The notes under the pieces: generated by a model
Databases searched by the model: none
Told to the model about the DNA's origin: nothing
What the model saw: only the letters and a program-made list of their open reading frames with translations
Assembly: GCF_900106065.1 (NCBI RefSeq)
Contig: NZ_LT629796.1
Coordinates: 6,610,501-6,674,500, forward strand
Origin: Pseudomonas mandelii
Lineage (GTDB): Bacteria > Pseudomonadota > Gammaproteobacteria > Pseudomonadales > Pseudomonadaceae
Length of the DNA stretch: 64,000 nt
Reading direction: 5' to 3'
In this document: positions 50,393-60,166 of the stretch, piece after piece
How positions within the stretch are numbered: the stretch's first letter is position 1
Layout of the letters: each line of letters begins with the position of its first letter
Program-made: the position numbers and the translations under genes

Positions 50393-50851
50393 TTATTCCC
50401 TGTCTTTCGTAGTACGGATGAGGTTGTCCCGTAATTTCACAATGGCTTTCTGCATTTGCACGAATTCGTCGGGATCAAGACCGGTTTGCGGGAAGCCTTC
50501 CTCCGTGAGGCCTTCACGCAGTTTTCGCCCCTCGCTTGTGAGGCGGATGCGAACCTGCCGCTCGTCTTCCGGGTCGCGCTGGCGCAGCAGATAACCCATC
50601 GCCTCCAGTTTCTTCAGGATCGGCGTGAGGGTGTTGGATTCGAGGAACAGCTTTTCGCCAAGGCTGCCAACGGTCTGGTTGTCTTCTTCCCACAGCACCA
50701 CAAGGGTGATGTATTGCGTGTAGGTAAGTCCGAGCCGTTCAAGCATTGGCTTGTATGCCTTGCCGAAAGCGAGGTTAGAGGAATAGACAGCAAAGCACAG
50801 GAAGTCGGAAAGCTTCAGGTCGAGGGCGGCTGTCTTTTCGGTGGATTTCAT
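50393..50851 (-). CDS. OhrR-type MarR-family regulator
   Basis: A 152-residue MarR protein. Residues 10-25, LKLSDFLCFAVYSSNLA, carry Cys18 in the LCFAxY context that is the peroxide-sensing cysteine of OhrR. The winged HTH follows (TVGSLGEKLFLESNTLTPILKKLEAMGYLLRQRD). OhrR represses an organic-hydroperoxide reductase gene (ohr); none lies beside it here. ATG 50851. Convergent with the lipoprotein gene. Confidence 0.86.
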   Translation of the reverse strand: MKSTEKTAALDLKLSDFLCFAVYSSNLAFGKAYKPMLERLGLTYTQYITLVVLWEEDNQTVGSLGEKLFLESNTLTPILKKLEAMGYLLRQRDPEDERQVRIRLTSEGRKLREGLTEEGFPQTGLDPDEFVQMQKAIVKLRDNLIRTTKDRE

Positions 50852-51108
50852 GAGCGTTCTCTGTGGCCAAAGACGGATGGACTGCAAGGTCAGACTATAC
50901 GTCGCATGCGATGGCATCGGAAGTGCTCACTGCTACGGCCGGCGCTTTCAGGTCGATCAGGCCTTTGAAGGCCGACGACCGGTCCAACGGGAACGCCCCT
51001 TGATCGCGCGGTTCAGATCACTTTCACGCAGGAGCTGACCAGCATGCTGATTTCATACTCGCGCTTGCGTCTCCGGGCCAAGGGGTGAGCCTGCCCTGCC
51101 CCTCTTCT

Positions 51109-51588
51109 TCACTTTGACGCATGACGAGGATCGTCACGACGGTCAATGTACTCAAGCCCCAGCGGACCTGTTCCGTACACCTGAGAAATATATTCCCCCG
51201 ATCTGGCCCAGTGAAAATGCGGCGTATTAGCCGGGAGCACCACGACACTGCCCGGGCCATAAGCGACCAACTTGTCCGGATCAAACACAGAGCCAAAACC
51301 AATGTAAAACACACCGGACATGACGGTGTATATACGGTCTTCAGGATGGGTATGGGGCATTAACTTCGTGCCATTCGGTACTTTGACTCGCACGACGTAG
51401 GGGCCTGGCTTGGCAGGATCACCGACCAATACAGCCAGTTTTACTGCTTGCGGAAACGCTGGAAAGCTACGCCACTCCACGTCTTCGTTATACAAAGCAC
51501 CGGTTTTACCGAGCGGCAATGGTTGTGCTTGAACCACCGACAGGGTTGTACACAGGGCAAGAAACGTAGTCAGGCAAGCAGTTTTCAT
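51109..51588 (-). CDS. Exported cupin-domain protein
   Basis: A 159-residue periplasmic cupin: signal peptide MKTACLTTFLALCTTLSVVQA, then cupin motif 1 LMPHTHPEDRIYTVMSGVFYIGFG (His-x-His and Glu/Asp, near residue 80) and motif 2 VVLPANTPHFHWA (His, near residue 120). The metal-ligand set looks intact. ATG 51588 gives the best signal peptide. Substrate unknown; single gene. Confidence 0.84.
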   Translation of the reverse strand: MKTACLTTFLALCTTLSVVQAQPLPLGKTGALYNEDVEWRSFPAFPQAVKLAVLVGDPAKPGPYVVRVKVPNGTKLMPHTHPEDRIYTVMSGVFYIGFGSVFDPDKLVAYGPGSVVVLPANTPHFHWARSGEYISQVYGTGPLGLEYIDRRDDPRHASK

Positions 51589-51857
51589 AATGCTCTGAAT
51601 CATGGGAGGCTCCTGAGAAAAATGTCCTCTCTACTGTAGGGGTGGCGATCGCCTGTGATAATGCCGCTGATGCGTATTTCAGTTGATACGCAATGTAATC
51701 AATTCAATAACAGGTGTCATAACAGCCCCCCGACTCACGGCGATGGCGAGCCCTTTCACTTCGCGAGCGTCTGCGCTGACACAACCTCCAACGGAGGGAT
51801 GAATTCAGTCCGGGCTCTTGCCAACCAACAGTTCGCCCGGACGCTCACCCTCCCCCC

Positions 51858-53717
51858 TCACACCTGATCCATCGCCTCGAACACACCCTTGTCCTCACCC
51901 AGGAATCCGCCGCTTTGGTGCTGCCACAGCCGCGCATAGACGCCGTTCTTCCCAAGCAATTCGCTGTGAGTGCCCTGTTCGATGATGCGTCCGTCATCCA
52001 TGACGATGAGTCGGTCCATGGCCGCAATCGTGGACAGCCTATGGGCGATAGCGATCACGGTCTTGCCCTGCATCATTTCATCGAGGCTTTCCTGAATGGC
52101 GACTTCGACTTCCGAGTCCAGGGCGCTGGTGGCCTCGTCAAGCAGCAGGATCGGGGCGTTCTTGAGCATCACACGGGCAATCGCGACGCGTTGGCGCTGG
52201 CCGCCCGACAGCTTGATGCCGCGCTCACCCACAAGGGTGTCGTAGCCGGTACGGCCCTGCCGGTCGCTCAGTTGGCTAATGAATCCATCGGCCTGGGCAT
52301 TGGCCGCGGCGCTGCGAATTTGCGCCTCGGTCGCATCGGGACGGCCGTAAGCGATGTTGTCGCGAATAGAACGGTGCAGCAGGGAGGTGTCCTGCGTGAC
52401 CATGCCGATGGAGCCGCGCAGGCTTTCTTGCGTCACGTGTGCAATGTTTTGGCCGTCAATGCGAATCTCCCCGCTGTCGACGTCGTAGAAGCGCAGTAGC
52501 AGGTTGATCAGCGTGGATTTGCCAGCGCCAGAGCGGCCGACCAGGCCGATTTTTTCGCCCGCGCGAATGCTCAGGCTCAGGCCATCGAGCACCTGGCGTT
52601 CGCCATTGTAGTTGAAGCTCACCTTATCGAAGGTGACTGCGCCCCCAGAGGTCACCAGCGCGCCCGCGCCCGGTGCATCCTGCACCTTGGCGCCCAGGGT
52701 CAGTGTTGCCATGCCGTCCTGTACGGTGCCGATGCTCTCGAACAGCGAGGTCATTTGCCACATGATCCAGTGCGACATGCCGTTGATCCGCAACGCCATG
52801 GCGGTGATTGCCGCCACGGCACCCGCGCCAACCTCACCCAGGTGCCATAGCCACAGGGCATAACCACCGGCTGCCATGATCAACGCCACCACCAATGCCT
52901 GGTTGACGATCTCGAACTGGCTGACCAGACGCATCTGGCGAAAGCCGGTTTGCTTGAAATCCTCCATCGCGGCACGCGCGAAGTGCGCTTCACGATTGGA
53001 GTGGGAGAACAGTTTGACCGTCGTGATGTTGGTGTAGGCGTCCGAGATACGCCCGGTCATCATCGACCGCGCATTGGCCTGTTCCTGCCCGACTTTCCCC
53101 AGACGGGGTACGAAGTACAGCATGGCCAGACCGAACAACACGACCCAGGCAACGAACGGCAGCATCAGTTTCAGCGCGAAGCCGCCGGCCAGTGCGATGA
53201 TCGCGATGAAATACACCCCGATCCCGGGTGCGATCTCGATCAGGGTGAAGAGCACGTCGCGCACCGCTAGCGCCGTCTGCATCACCTTGGTAGTGACTCG
53301 CCCGGAAAACTCATCGGAGAAAAACGAAAGGCTTTGCCGCAGCATCAGGCGATGGAAGTCCCAACGCAGCCGCAACGGCAAGTTAATCGCCAATATCTGG
53401 TGCTGCACCATGGTGCGCAACGCCACCAGCCCGACACTGGTCACCATGACGATGCCCATGCCCCACAACACGCGACTTTCCTGCGCCGCCGCTTCACCGC
53501 CCGCCTGCCAGGTCGAGAGCAGGTCCACGACCTGACCGAGGAAGGAAAACAGCCAGGCTTCGTAGATCGATACACAGGCACTGAGCAACGCAAGCGCAAG
53601 GATGTAACCGCGGGCGCCCCGGGTACAGGCCCACAGGAAACGAGCCAGACCGGCGGGTGGTGGTGGTACCTCGTCAGGAGGAAAAGGGTCGAGTCTTCGT
53701 TCAAACGCACGAAGCAT
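51858..53717 (-). CDS. ABC exporter (fused membrane and ATPase domains)
   Basis: A 619-residue half-transporter: six membrane helices in residues 35-330, then an ATPase with Walker A GLVGRSGAGKST (near 395), signature LSGGQRQRVAIAR (near 510) and Walker B ILLLDEATSALD. Such MsbA/heterodimer-like exporters move lipids, peptides or drugs; nothing here names the substrate. ATG 53717 (MLRAFERRL) is chosen; an in-frame extension to 54020 lacks likeness. No partner half is adjacent, so it should work as a homodimer. Confidence 0.9.
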   Translation of the reverse strand: MLRAFERRLDPFPPDEVPPPPAGLARFLWACTRGARGYILALALLSACVSIYEAWLFSFLGQVVDLLSTWQAGGEAAAQESRVLWGMGIVMVTSVGLVALRTMVQHQILAINLPLRLRWDFHRLMLRQSLSFFSDEFSGRVTTKVMQTALAVRDVLFTLIEIAPGIGVYFIAIIALAGGFALKLMLPFVAWVVLFGLAMLYFVPRLGKVGQEQANARSMMTGRISDAYTNITTVKLFSHSNREAHFARAAMEDFKQTGFRQMRLVSQFEIVNQALVVALIMAAGGYALWLWHLGEVGAGAVAAITAMALRINGMSHWIMWQMTSLFESIGTVQDGMATLTLGAKVQDAPGAGALVTSGGAVTFDKVSFNYNGERQVLDGLSLSIRAGEKIGLVGRSGAGKSTLINLLLRFYDVDSGEIRIDGQNIAHVTQESLRGSIGMVTQDTSLLHRSIRDNIAYGRPDATEAQIRSAAANAQADGFISQLSDRQGRTGYDTLVGERGIKLSGGQRQRVAIARVMLKNAPILLLDEATSALDSEVEVAIQESLDEMMQGKTVIAIAHRLSTIAAMDRLIVMDDGRIIEQGTHSELLGKNGVYARLWQHQSGGFLGEDKGVFEAMDQV

Positions 53718-54004
53718 GGTGTTCTCCAAAACGATCAAGTGGGGGAGATTCTGCCATTGAACGGTTGCTTTGAGGGTTTTGTGAAATTGAGGTAAGGCGC
53801 TGCTGGCCGGCTGCTGGCCGATTGCACCGCCGAACTGACTCAGCAATGACAGAAAGTGCTCGGATTCAGGTTCGCTTCGAGCGCCAAGGCACCGGGCGAT
53901 CCATGGCCCCGGTCGCAGGAATTTGAAATGCACGGCGTTGCTCGACAGAATGGCGCCCCGATTCGGCCAAAGTGCCGGTCGTTTGTGGTGAAAAGGGGTT
54001 GCGG

Positions 54005-54700
54005 TTGAACGAACAGACATTGTCCATGCGCCTGGAACGCGTGGCGGCGCATGTGCCAGCCGGTGCGCGCCTCGCCGATATCGGCTCGGATCACGGCTAC
54101 CTGCCGGTGGCGTTGATGCGCCGGGGCGTCATCGCATCGGCGGTGGCCGGTGAGGTGGCATTGACGCCGTTCCACTCGGCTGAACGCACCGTGCGCGAAA
54201 GCGGTCAAGACCTGCGAATCACCGTGCGCCTGGCCAATGGCCTGGCGGCCATCGAGCCGGAAGACGGGATCACGGCGATCAGCATCTGCGGCATGGGCGG
54301 CGAGACGATCCGCGACATCCTCGACAGCGGCAAGGCGCACCTGAGCGGCCAGGAACGCCTGATCCTGCAACCCAACGGCGGCGAGCAGCCGTTGCGCCAA
54401 TGGCTGATGGACAACGGTTACCGCATCCTCTGCGAGGAACTGCTGCGGGAAAACCGCTTTGACTACGAAATCATCGTCGCCGAGCGTGCCGCTCCGGTGC
54501 TGTACACCGCCGAGGAGCTGTATTTCGGCCCGCTGCAGATGCAGGCACGTAGCCCGGCGTTCCTGCTCAAGTGGCAGCGCATCTTGCGCCACAAGCAGCA
54601 GACCCTGACCCACTTCGCCCGTGCGCGGCAGGCCGTGCCCGAGGCGAAGCTGCAAGAGATCGCCCGGCAGGCCCGATGGATCACCGAGCTGCTGGCTTGA
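54005..54700 (+). CDS. trmK: tRNA (adenine-N1-22)-methyltransferase family protein
   Basis: A 231-residue TrmK/YqfN-type methyltransferase. The N-terminus SMRLERVAAHVPAGARLADIGSDHGYLPVALMRRG carries SAM motif I, and SICGMGGETIRDIL and LILQPNGGEQPLRQWL follow, all diagnostic for the family; the C-terminal coiled-coil-like helix is also present. In Bacillus TrmK methylates A22 of tRNA. The likely start is TTG 54005 after AAGGGG; GTG 53972 would add 11 residues. Confidence 0.86.
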   Translation: MNEQTLSMRLERVAAHVPAGARLADIGSDHGYLPVALMRRGVIASAVAGEVALTPFHSAERTVRESGQDLRITVRLANGLAAIEPEDGITAISICGMGGETIRDILDSGKAHLSGQERLILQPNGGEQPLRQWLMDNGYRILCEELLRENRFDYEIIVAERAAPVLYTAEELYFGPLQMQARSPAFLLKWQRILRHKQQTLTHFARARQAVPEAKLQEIARQARWITELLA

Positions 54701-54759
54701 GATTGTGCAGGGCTTACGCGAACAGTGCAGAGCGGTGATCCGGCAAAGCTAAAAACACC

Positions 54760-55110
54760 TCAGGCAACAGCATTCCCCATGCCGGCGGCGCTGTTCGGAT
54801 CATCATATTCGCCTGTAGCAAAGGGTCCACCCTCGAGGTGATAGACCGTCGGTTCCTCCGAAAAATATTCCTCCAAGCCCATCATGAATATCCGATGGTC
54901 TTCACTCGCCTCGAAGCCCGGCGTGTGATCCTCGAGTGATTGCCATCGCACGATCAGGTTGAATAGCTGGGGAGTTTCGATCCCTTGAGCGAGCAAGTGA
55001 CCGCGGTAACCCTTTGCGCGGCTGAGCAAAGGAGCGACCTCGGCAAATGCACGCCTGAACGTTTCAATCTGTTCTTTGTGCACGGGTAGCACAGCGATTT
55101 CGTAAATCAT
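54760..55110 (-). CDS. Antibiotic-biosynthesis-monooxygenase (ABM)-like protein
   Basis: A 116-residue ferredoxin-like ABM-domain protein: MIYEIAVLPVHKEQIETFRRAFAEVAPLLSRAKGYRGHL and LIVRWQSLEDHTPGFEASEDHRIF, the typical strand-helix pattern. Members include haem-degrading and quinone-forming oxygenases and many of unknown role. It is the third gene of the ArsR-controlled operon, 33 bp after the quinone-reductase-like gene. Confidence 0.84.
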   Translation of the reverse strand: MIYEIAVLPVHKEQIETFRRAFAEVAPLLSRAKGYRGHLLAQGIETPQLFNLIVRWQSLEDHTPGFEASEDHRIFMMGLEEYFSEEPTVYHLEGGPFATGEYDDPNSAAGMGNAVA

Positions 55111-55143
55111 GGCGTTCCCTTAAAGTGAGTTCAACGGTCAAAA

Positions 55144-56127
55144 TTACGCACTGACGAGATGGGACGATGGCCCTACTGCAATCGCGATTTTTCCTTGAAC
55201 ACCGTTGTTGGGCCTCTCCAGAAGGGCATGGGCGAGCGCAATGTCGGCAAGCGAATAGACAGCGCCAACGTGCGGCCGCAGCTGACCGCGTTCTATCAAT
55301 GCGCTCAACTCATCAAGCTTGCCGCGGTTTTGTCTTGTGAAAACGAAGTGATAACTCGCGTTCTTGCCCCAGGCCTGAACGACGTTTTGTGGCTGGGCAA
55401 TGTCCACAATCGAGACAACGCGGCCCAGTTGTGCGAGCACGTCGGGGCTGCGCGACAGTGTGTTGCCGCCGATGGTGTCGAACACGACATCGACTCCGCG
55501 ACCACCGGTTTCCCGGATGATGGCGTCGACGTAATCCTCCTTTTCGTAGTCGATGATCACGTCGGCACCCATACTTCGAGCGAACTCAACGTTTGCTTCG
55601 CGCACAGTCGTGAACACCCTTGCGCCCATGGCTTTTGCCAGCTGGATCGCCACATGACCGACGCCTCCCGCGCCGCCGTGGACCAGGATGCTTTCCCCCA
55701 CTCGGAGCTCAGCACGCACAGCCAGTGCTTCCCACGCCGTTCCTCCGACCAGACTCAGGCTTGCCGCCTCAAGATGGCTGATCGAGGAAGGCTTCTTTCC
55801 GACAATGCTTTCGGCAGCAACGTGGTACTCGGCATAACTGCCTGGCCCGTCGAATATTTGCGGGGTGTACCAGACTTCGTCTCCCGGGGCGAAGGTCGTC
55901 ACACCCGGCCCAACGGCTTCGACAACGCCAGATACGTCGTGTCCGGTAATGGCTGGCAGTTGCACCAGATCGGGATAATCGCCACGTCGTACCTGGTAAT
56001 CCAGCGGATTGATGGAGGTTGCGTGTACCCGGACAAGGACCTGTCCTGTGTTCGGTACTGGCTTGGGCACGTCACGAAGTTCGAACGATTCCGGGCCGCC
56101 AAATGATTTGAGTATGAGCGCTTTCAT
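55144..56127 (-). CDS. Zinc-free MDR-family NADPH:quinone oxidoreductase
   Basis: A 327-residue medium-chain reductase of the quinone oxidoreductase group. It has [15 protein letters not shown] near residue 65, the Rossmann segment [25 protein letters not shown] near 145, and lacks the zinc ligands of alcohol dehydrogenases. It reduces quinones or enones with NADPH. ATG 56127 follows a Shine-Dalgarno between two ArsR-type sites. Second gene of the operon arsR-quinone reductase-ABM. Confidence 0.9.
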   Translation of the reverse strand: MKALILKSFGGPESFELRDVPKPVPNTGQVLVRVHATSINPLDYQVRRGDYPDLVQLPAITGHDVSGVVEAVGPGVTTFAPGDEVWYTPQIFDGPGSYAEYHVAAESIVGKKPSSISHLEAASLSLVGGTAWEALAVRAELRVGESILVHGGAGGVGHVAIQLAKAMGARVFTTVREANVEFARSMGADVIIDYEKEDYVDAIIRETGGRGVDVVFDTIGGNTLSRSPDVLAQLGRVVSIVDIAQPQNVVQAWGKNASYHFVFTRQNRGKLDELSALIERGQLRPHVGAVYSLADIALAHALLERPNNGVQGKIAIAVGPSSHLVSA

Positions 56128-56153
56128 GGTCAATCCTCGTTTCGATAAAAAGG

Positions 56154-56175
56154 GATATCGGGATTTCTCGATATC
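56154..56175. promoter_or_regulatory. ArsR-type operator between arsR and the reductase
   Basis: GATATCG (56154-56160) and CGATATC (56169-56175) separated by 8 nt; the same half-sites and spacing occur at 56501-56522. Confidence 0.72.
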
Positions 56176-56189
56176 TTACGGTAAAAAAG

Positions 56190-56492
56190 CTACAGCTCTT
56201 TCCCCATGAGCTCGACTAGAGCACTGATGGTTGCTTCATTGCGCTTGTAGTAGGTCCACTGACCGATGCGCCTGACCTCGACCAGGCCCACTCGTTGCAG
56301 CGTTGCCAGATAATCAGACACCGTCGACTGCGACAGGCCGACGCCTTCTTGAATACTACTGACGCAGACGCCCACCGTATGAACGTCACCTTCATCCTGC
56401 GGAGGGAAGTTCTTGGCTGGATCCTTCAAACCTTTCAAGATTTCAAGGCGTGTACGGTTTGAGAGGGCTTTGAATATTTCGAGTAATTCCAT
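56190..56492 (-). CDS. ArsR/SmtB-family regulator
   Basis: A 100-residue winged-helix repressor: LEIFKALSNRTRLEILKGLKD and VGLSQSTVSDYLATLQRVGLVEVRRIGQWTYYKRNE. Only two cysteines (VCVSS) are seen, and the classic CxC metal site is absent, so it may sense thiols, electrophiles or quinones rather than arsenite. It heads the operon with the quinone reductase, and matching palindromes lie upstream and downstream of it. Confidence 0.9.
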   Translation of the reverse strand: MELLEIFKALSNRTRLEILKGLKDPAKNFPPQDEGDVHTVGVCVSSIQEGVGLSQSTVSDYLATLQRVGLVEVRRIGQWTYYKRNEATISALVELMGKEL

Positions 56493-56500
56493 AACTCGAA

Positions 56501-56522
56501 GATATCGACATTTACCGATATG
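56501..56522. promoter_or_regulatory. ArsR-type operator upstream of arsR
   Basis: GATATCG (56501-56507) and CGATATG (56516-56522), spacing 8 nt, one mismatch in the last base. It lies just upstream of the ArsR ATG at 56492. Confidence 0.7.
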
Positions 56523-56583
56523 TCAATACATTAATACGAGAGCAAGCGGCTGACGCTTGCCTCACCCTTTGACCGAGCAGCCG

Positions 56584-57510
56584 TTAATCGTAGAACGGCT
56601 CAACCGATACCCGACTGCCGACAAAAAAGCTGTCAGCCACCAGTCGCAGCGGCTGGAGGTCCAGGTCACTGGTTTTGTCGCTAATCAGCTGTTGGAAATG
56701 TCGGTACACCGCCGCGTACTCGCCCTCCTCCGAGACGGCTTGACGCACGCCATCGATACTCAACAATGCGCCACCGTTGTCCAGTCGCAGGGTGCCTTCG
56801 GTGCAGCGAATCTCGATGCTCCAGAGTTCGTCATGACCGTGGTCGAAATCGAACTCTGCGCGCACGTCGAGGTGACGCGCGTCAGACATTTTGATCGAAG
56901 CGGCAATCGGCGACTGGCAGTTATTGGGGACTCGCAGTTCAGCAGACTCGACAAACAGCGGCAGCGCCAACAGATGGGTTGCAATCGACAACGCGTTGAT
57001 ACCGGGATCGAAGACGCCCAGGCCGCCCGGTTGCCAGATCCACGCCTGACCGGGGTGCCATTTGCGTACGTCTTCCTTCCAGTCGATCTGCACGCTTTGC
57101 AGGGTGCGGGTAGCCAGCCACGCACGGGCGGCTTCGATACCGGGCGCATAGCGTGAATGCCAGGCGAACAATCCGCTGACGCCTTGCTCCTGCACCTGGC
57201 TCACCAATGCCATGGCTTCACCCAGCGTGGCGCACGGCGGTTTTTCGACCAGCACGTGTTTGCCGGCGGACAACGCTTGTTGCACCAGCGCGAAGCGCCC
57301 CTGCGGCGGAGTGCAAAACGCAATCGCATCGACCTGCGGGCCCTTGTCGAGCAACTCACCCAGGGACCGAAAGTTCTCGACCCCGGCGCAGGGCTGCCCT
57401 TGCGTGGCGACAGAAACCAACTGGAACGCGGGGTTGGCGTTGATAGCGGGGACGTGTTGATCCTGGGCAATCTTGCCGTAGCCCACCAGACCGAGACGGA
57501 TCGGTTGCAT
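56584..57510 (-). CDS. Gfo/Idh/MocA-family D-galactose 1-dehydrogenase-like enzyme
   Basis: A 308-residue NAD(P)-linked oxidoreductase: Rossmann start QPIRLGLVGYGKIAQDQHVPAI, catalytic VEKPPCATLGEAMAL (Glu-Lys-Pro, near residue 95) and GGLGVFDPGINALS. The layout and QDQHVPAI opening are those of pseudomonad galactose dehydrogenase (Gal), which oxidises D-galactose or L-arabinose to lactone. ATG 57510 from family length. Separate from the SDR gene by about 230 bp. Confidence 0.83.
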   Translation of the reverse strand: MQPIRLGLVGYGKIAQDQHVPAINANPAFQLVSVATQGQPCAGVENFRSLGELLDKGPQVDAIAFCTPPQGRFALVQQALSAGKHVLVEKPPCATLGEAMALVSQVQEQGVSGLFAWHSRYAPGIEAARAWLATRTLQSVQIDWKEDVRKWHPGQAWIWQPGGLGVFDPGINALSIATHLLALPLFVESAELRVPNNCQSPIAASIKMSDARHLDVRAEFDFDHGHDELWSIEIRCTEGTLRLDNGGALLSIDGVRQAVSEEGEYAAVYRHFQQLISDKTSDLDLQPLRLVADSFFVGSRVSVEPFYD

Positions 57511-57737
57511 CAATGACTCCTGATTTTTTGTTTTTCTTGATACGCGAATCGGCAAGATTACGTTTGTGTGGCGGGGAAGTCATTGATGATGTGCTGACGT
57601 TTCATCTGGCACGCGAGCTGGAGCGATGCTATCCCTGCCAACGGACGCCGAGGGTCGATAGCGGCCCGCCACCGACGCCCCCCTGAACCCGGCGGGGCGA
57701 AGGCATCGCACCGTCGCCACGACGGCGCAAAAACAGG

Positions 57738-58511
57738 TCAGCTCATCCAGTTACCGCCGTCGACATTGTAAGTCTGGGCCACCACATATTCGCTCTCGGA
57801 CGACGCGAGGAAAATCGCCATGCCCGTCAGGTCCTCAGCGTTGCCCATCCGCCCAAAAGGCACTTCCTGCCCCACGCGCTTTTTCTTTTCACCCAATGGC
57901 CGGTTCTCATAGCGGGCAAACATTGCATCGACGCCGTCCCAATGCTCGCCATCGACGACACCTGGGGCGATGGCGTTCACATTGATCCCATGCTTGATCA
58001 GGTCCAACCCTGCGGATTGGGTAAGGCTGATCACCGCCGCTTTGGTCGCGCAATACACCCCCACGAGGGCCTCCCCTCTTCGTCCGGCCTGGCTGGCCAT
58101 GTTGATGATCTTGCCGCCATGCCCCTGAATGATCATCTGACGGGCCGCTGCCTGCAGGGTGAAAAGCGTTCCTGCCACATTGATCGAAAACAGACGCTCG
58201 AAGCTGTCGCGGGTGATATCGACAATGGGTGCAAGGTCGAACAGTGCGGCGTTGTTGATCAAGATATCCAGCTTGCCGGTCTGCGCGATGACAGCGGCGA
58301 TGGCCGCATCGATGGACGCCTGGCGGGTAACGTCCATCTCGACAGCGTATGCGTCAGGCCCCAGCTCGGCGGCCGTGGCTTGGGCACGCTCCAGGTTGAT
58401 GTCCGCGATAGCGACAGTCGCTCCCTCGCGAATGTAAGCCTGGGCAAAGGAACGTCCAATGCCTCGGGCGGCCCCTGTGATAAGCGCGCTTTTTCCTTCG
58501 AGTCGTTTCAT
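57738..58511 (-). CDS. SDR-family sorbitol (L-iditol) 2-dehydrogenase-like enzyme
   Basis: A 257-residue short-chain dehydrogenase: GAARGIGRSFAQAYIREGATVAIADI (cofactor loop, Asp37 favours NAD), ILINNAALFDLAPI, and the catalytic set with Ser, Tyr153 and Lys157 in GVYCATKAAVISLTQSA. Sequence style is that of sorbitol dehydrogenase (SmoS/L-iditol 2-dehydrogenase) from polyol operons. It is the enzyme of the polyol locus next to the binding protein. Confidence 0.88.
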   Translation of the reverse strand: MKRLEGKSALITGAARGIGRSFAQAYIREGATVAIADINLERAQATAAELGPDAYAVEMDVTRQASIDAAIAAVIAQTGKLDILINNAALFDLAPIVDITRDSFERLFSINVAGTLFTLQAAARQMIIQGHGGKIINMASQAGRRGEALVGVYCATKAAVISLTQSAGLDLIKHGINVNAIAPGVVDGEHWDGVDAMFARYENRPLGEKKKRVGQEVPFGRMGNAEDLTGMAIFLASSESEYVVAQTYNVDGGNWMS

Positions 58512-58603
58512 TGATGGTTCATCCGTTTTCTAACATTCGGGTAAGCCCGATCAAGGGCAGGCGGGGTGTAGCGTTCAGGCAGCGGGACGCATCAGGACAG
58601 ACC

Positions 58604-58638
58604 CGCTCCCACATTAATTGCGCAATCCTGTGGGCGCG
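58604..58638. repeat. REP-like intergenic repeat
   Basis: CGCTCCCACA (58604-58613) pairs with TGTGGGCGCG (58629-58638) with one mismatch, within GTGGCTTGTCCGCGATG-type flanking sequence. Such sequences are typical of REP/REPIN elements of the P. fluorescens group. It fills the place where transporter permease genes would be expected. Confidence 0.55.
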
Positions 58639-58707
58639 TGGCTTGTCCGCGATGGAGGCCACTCGGTGTCCAGACAAACCAGGACAGTGGCCCCGATGCA
58701 CCGTTGG

Positions 58708-60015
58708 CTACTTGGGATAACCGGCGCGTTTCATTTCACGTTCGGTGGAGGTCTGTGCGGCAGCGAGTGCCTGATCGACCGACATTTGCCCCGTCAGCGC
58801 AGCGGAAAACAGTTTCCCCACGGAGGTGCCTATCGCCTGGAACTCAGGAATCGTGACGTACTGGATGCCGACATAAGGAACCGGCTTGATCGAGGGGTGT
58901 GCAGAGTCAGCGTGCTGCATCATCTGCAATGTCACTTGCGCGAAAGGCGCCGCTTGCAGATAGGCCTCGTTGTACGTGGATTGACGCGTGCCAGGCGGAA
59001 CATTGGCGATGCCGTCTTTTTCAGCGACCAGCTGAATGTATTCTTTCGACGTGGCCCACGTGATGAACGCCTTGGCTGTCTCTTTATGCTTGGAGGTGGC
59101 CGGTATCGCCAGCGACCACGCATACAGCCACGAAGAACCCTTGTCGGTGACCTGCGTCGGTGCCGGGGCAAAGCCAACGCGGTCGACGACGTTGCTCTGT
59201 TCCTTGTCCGTCGTGAAAGATCCCGCCACGCTGGCATCCACCCAGATCGCGCACTTGCCGCTGTTGAACAGTGCGAGGCTCTCGTTGAAGCCATTGCTCG
59301 ACACACCGGGTGGCCCATACTTTTTCAGGGTGTCGACGTAGAAGTGCGCCGCGGCGGTCCACTCCGGGCTGGCCAGCTCCGGCTGCCACTGTTCATCGAA
59401 CCAGCGGGCGCCAAAGGCATTGGCCATGGTGCTCAACAACGCAATGTTCTCACCCCACCCTGCCTTGCCCCGCAGGCACATGCCGTACTGTCCTTTATCG
59501 GGTTCGTGCAGCCTGGAGGCGAACTCGCCGAGCTGCGTCCAGGTCGGATGCTCCGGCATGGTCAACCCGGCGCCCTTGAACAGGTCGGTGCGGTAATAAG
59601 TGATCGTGCTTTCACCATAGAAAGGCAAAGCATAGAGCGTGTTGTCGACCGACAAGCCCTGGCGTACCGAGGGGAAGATGTCTTGCAGATCGTAGGCCGG
59701 CGGCAGTGCCGTGATCGGCTCAAGCCAATGCTTGGCACCCCACAGCGGTGTTTCATAAGTACCAATTGTCAGCACGTCGAACTGCCCGCCCTGAGTCGCG
59801 ATATCGGTGGTCAGGCGCTGACGCAGGACGTTTTCTTCCAGCACCACCCAGTTGAGCTTCACGTCGGGGTGCTGCTGTTCAAAGATCTTGGAGAGCCGCT
59901 GCATCCGGATCATATCGCCATTGTTCACAGTGGCGATGGTGACCGTTTCGGCTGCATGACTGACGAGGGCAAAAGACAGGCCGGCAAAAATGTACAGTGC
60001 TTTCGGGATGGTCAT
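58708..60015 (-). CDS. Polyol/sugar ABC transporter substrate-binding protein (MtlE/SmoE-like)
   Basis: A 435-residue family-1 solute-binding protein: signal peptide MTIPKALYIFAGLSFALVSHAAE, then ETVTIATVNNGDMIRMQRLSKIFEQQHPDVKLNWVVLEEN, the opening of mannitol/sorbitol binders. In the P. fluorescens mannitol operon this gene is followed by two permease genes and an ATPase gene (mtlFGK) before mtlD. Here the next gene is the sorbitol-type dehydrogenase, and no permease or ATPase is present. It may borrow another transporter. ATG 60015. Confidence 0.87.
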   Translation of the reverse strand: MTIPKALYIFAGLSFALVSHAAETVTIATVNNGDMIRMQRLSKIFEQQHPDVKLNWVVLEENVLRQRLTTDIATQGGQFDVLTIGTYETPLWGAKHWLEPITALPPAYDLQDIFPSVRQGLSVDNTLYALPFYGESTITYYRTDLFKGAGLTMPEHPTWTQLGEFASRLHEPDKGQYGMCLRGKAGWGENIALLSTMANAFGARWFDEQWQPELASPEWTAAAHFYVDTLKKYGPPGVSSNGFNESLALFNSGKCAIWVDASVAGSFTTDKEQSNVVDRVGFAPAPTQVTDKGSSWLYAWSLAIPATSKHKETAKAFITWATSKEYIQLVAEKDGIANVPPGTRQSTYNEAYLQAAPFAQVTLQMMQHADSAHPSIKPVPYVGIQYVTIPEFQAIGTSVGKLFSAALTGQMSVDQALAAAQTSTEREMKRAGYPK

Positions 60016-60166
60016 CGTAGTGCTCTCCGCTTCGCGCCCTGGACGACGGAAGCTATTATTTTTGTTGTTAACCATTGCCGGGCAAATACAGCTGCGCAGC
60101 CATGGTGGACGGCTTGATTACACCAGCTTGGAAAACCCCGGACAAACGCACAGAGGACGGCAACCC

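Noticed and set aside
58618..60117. 499-codon frame antisense to the sugar-binding protein
   Set aside because: Shadow frame; the binding protein has a signal peptide and clear family segments.
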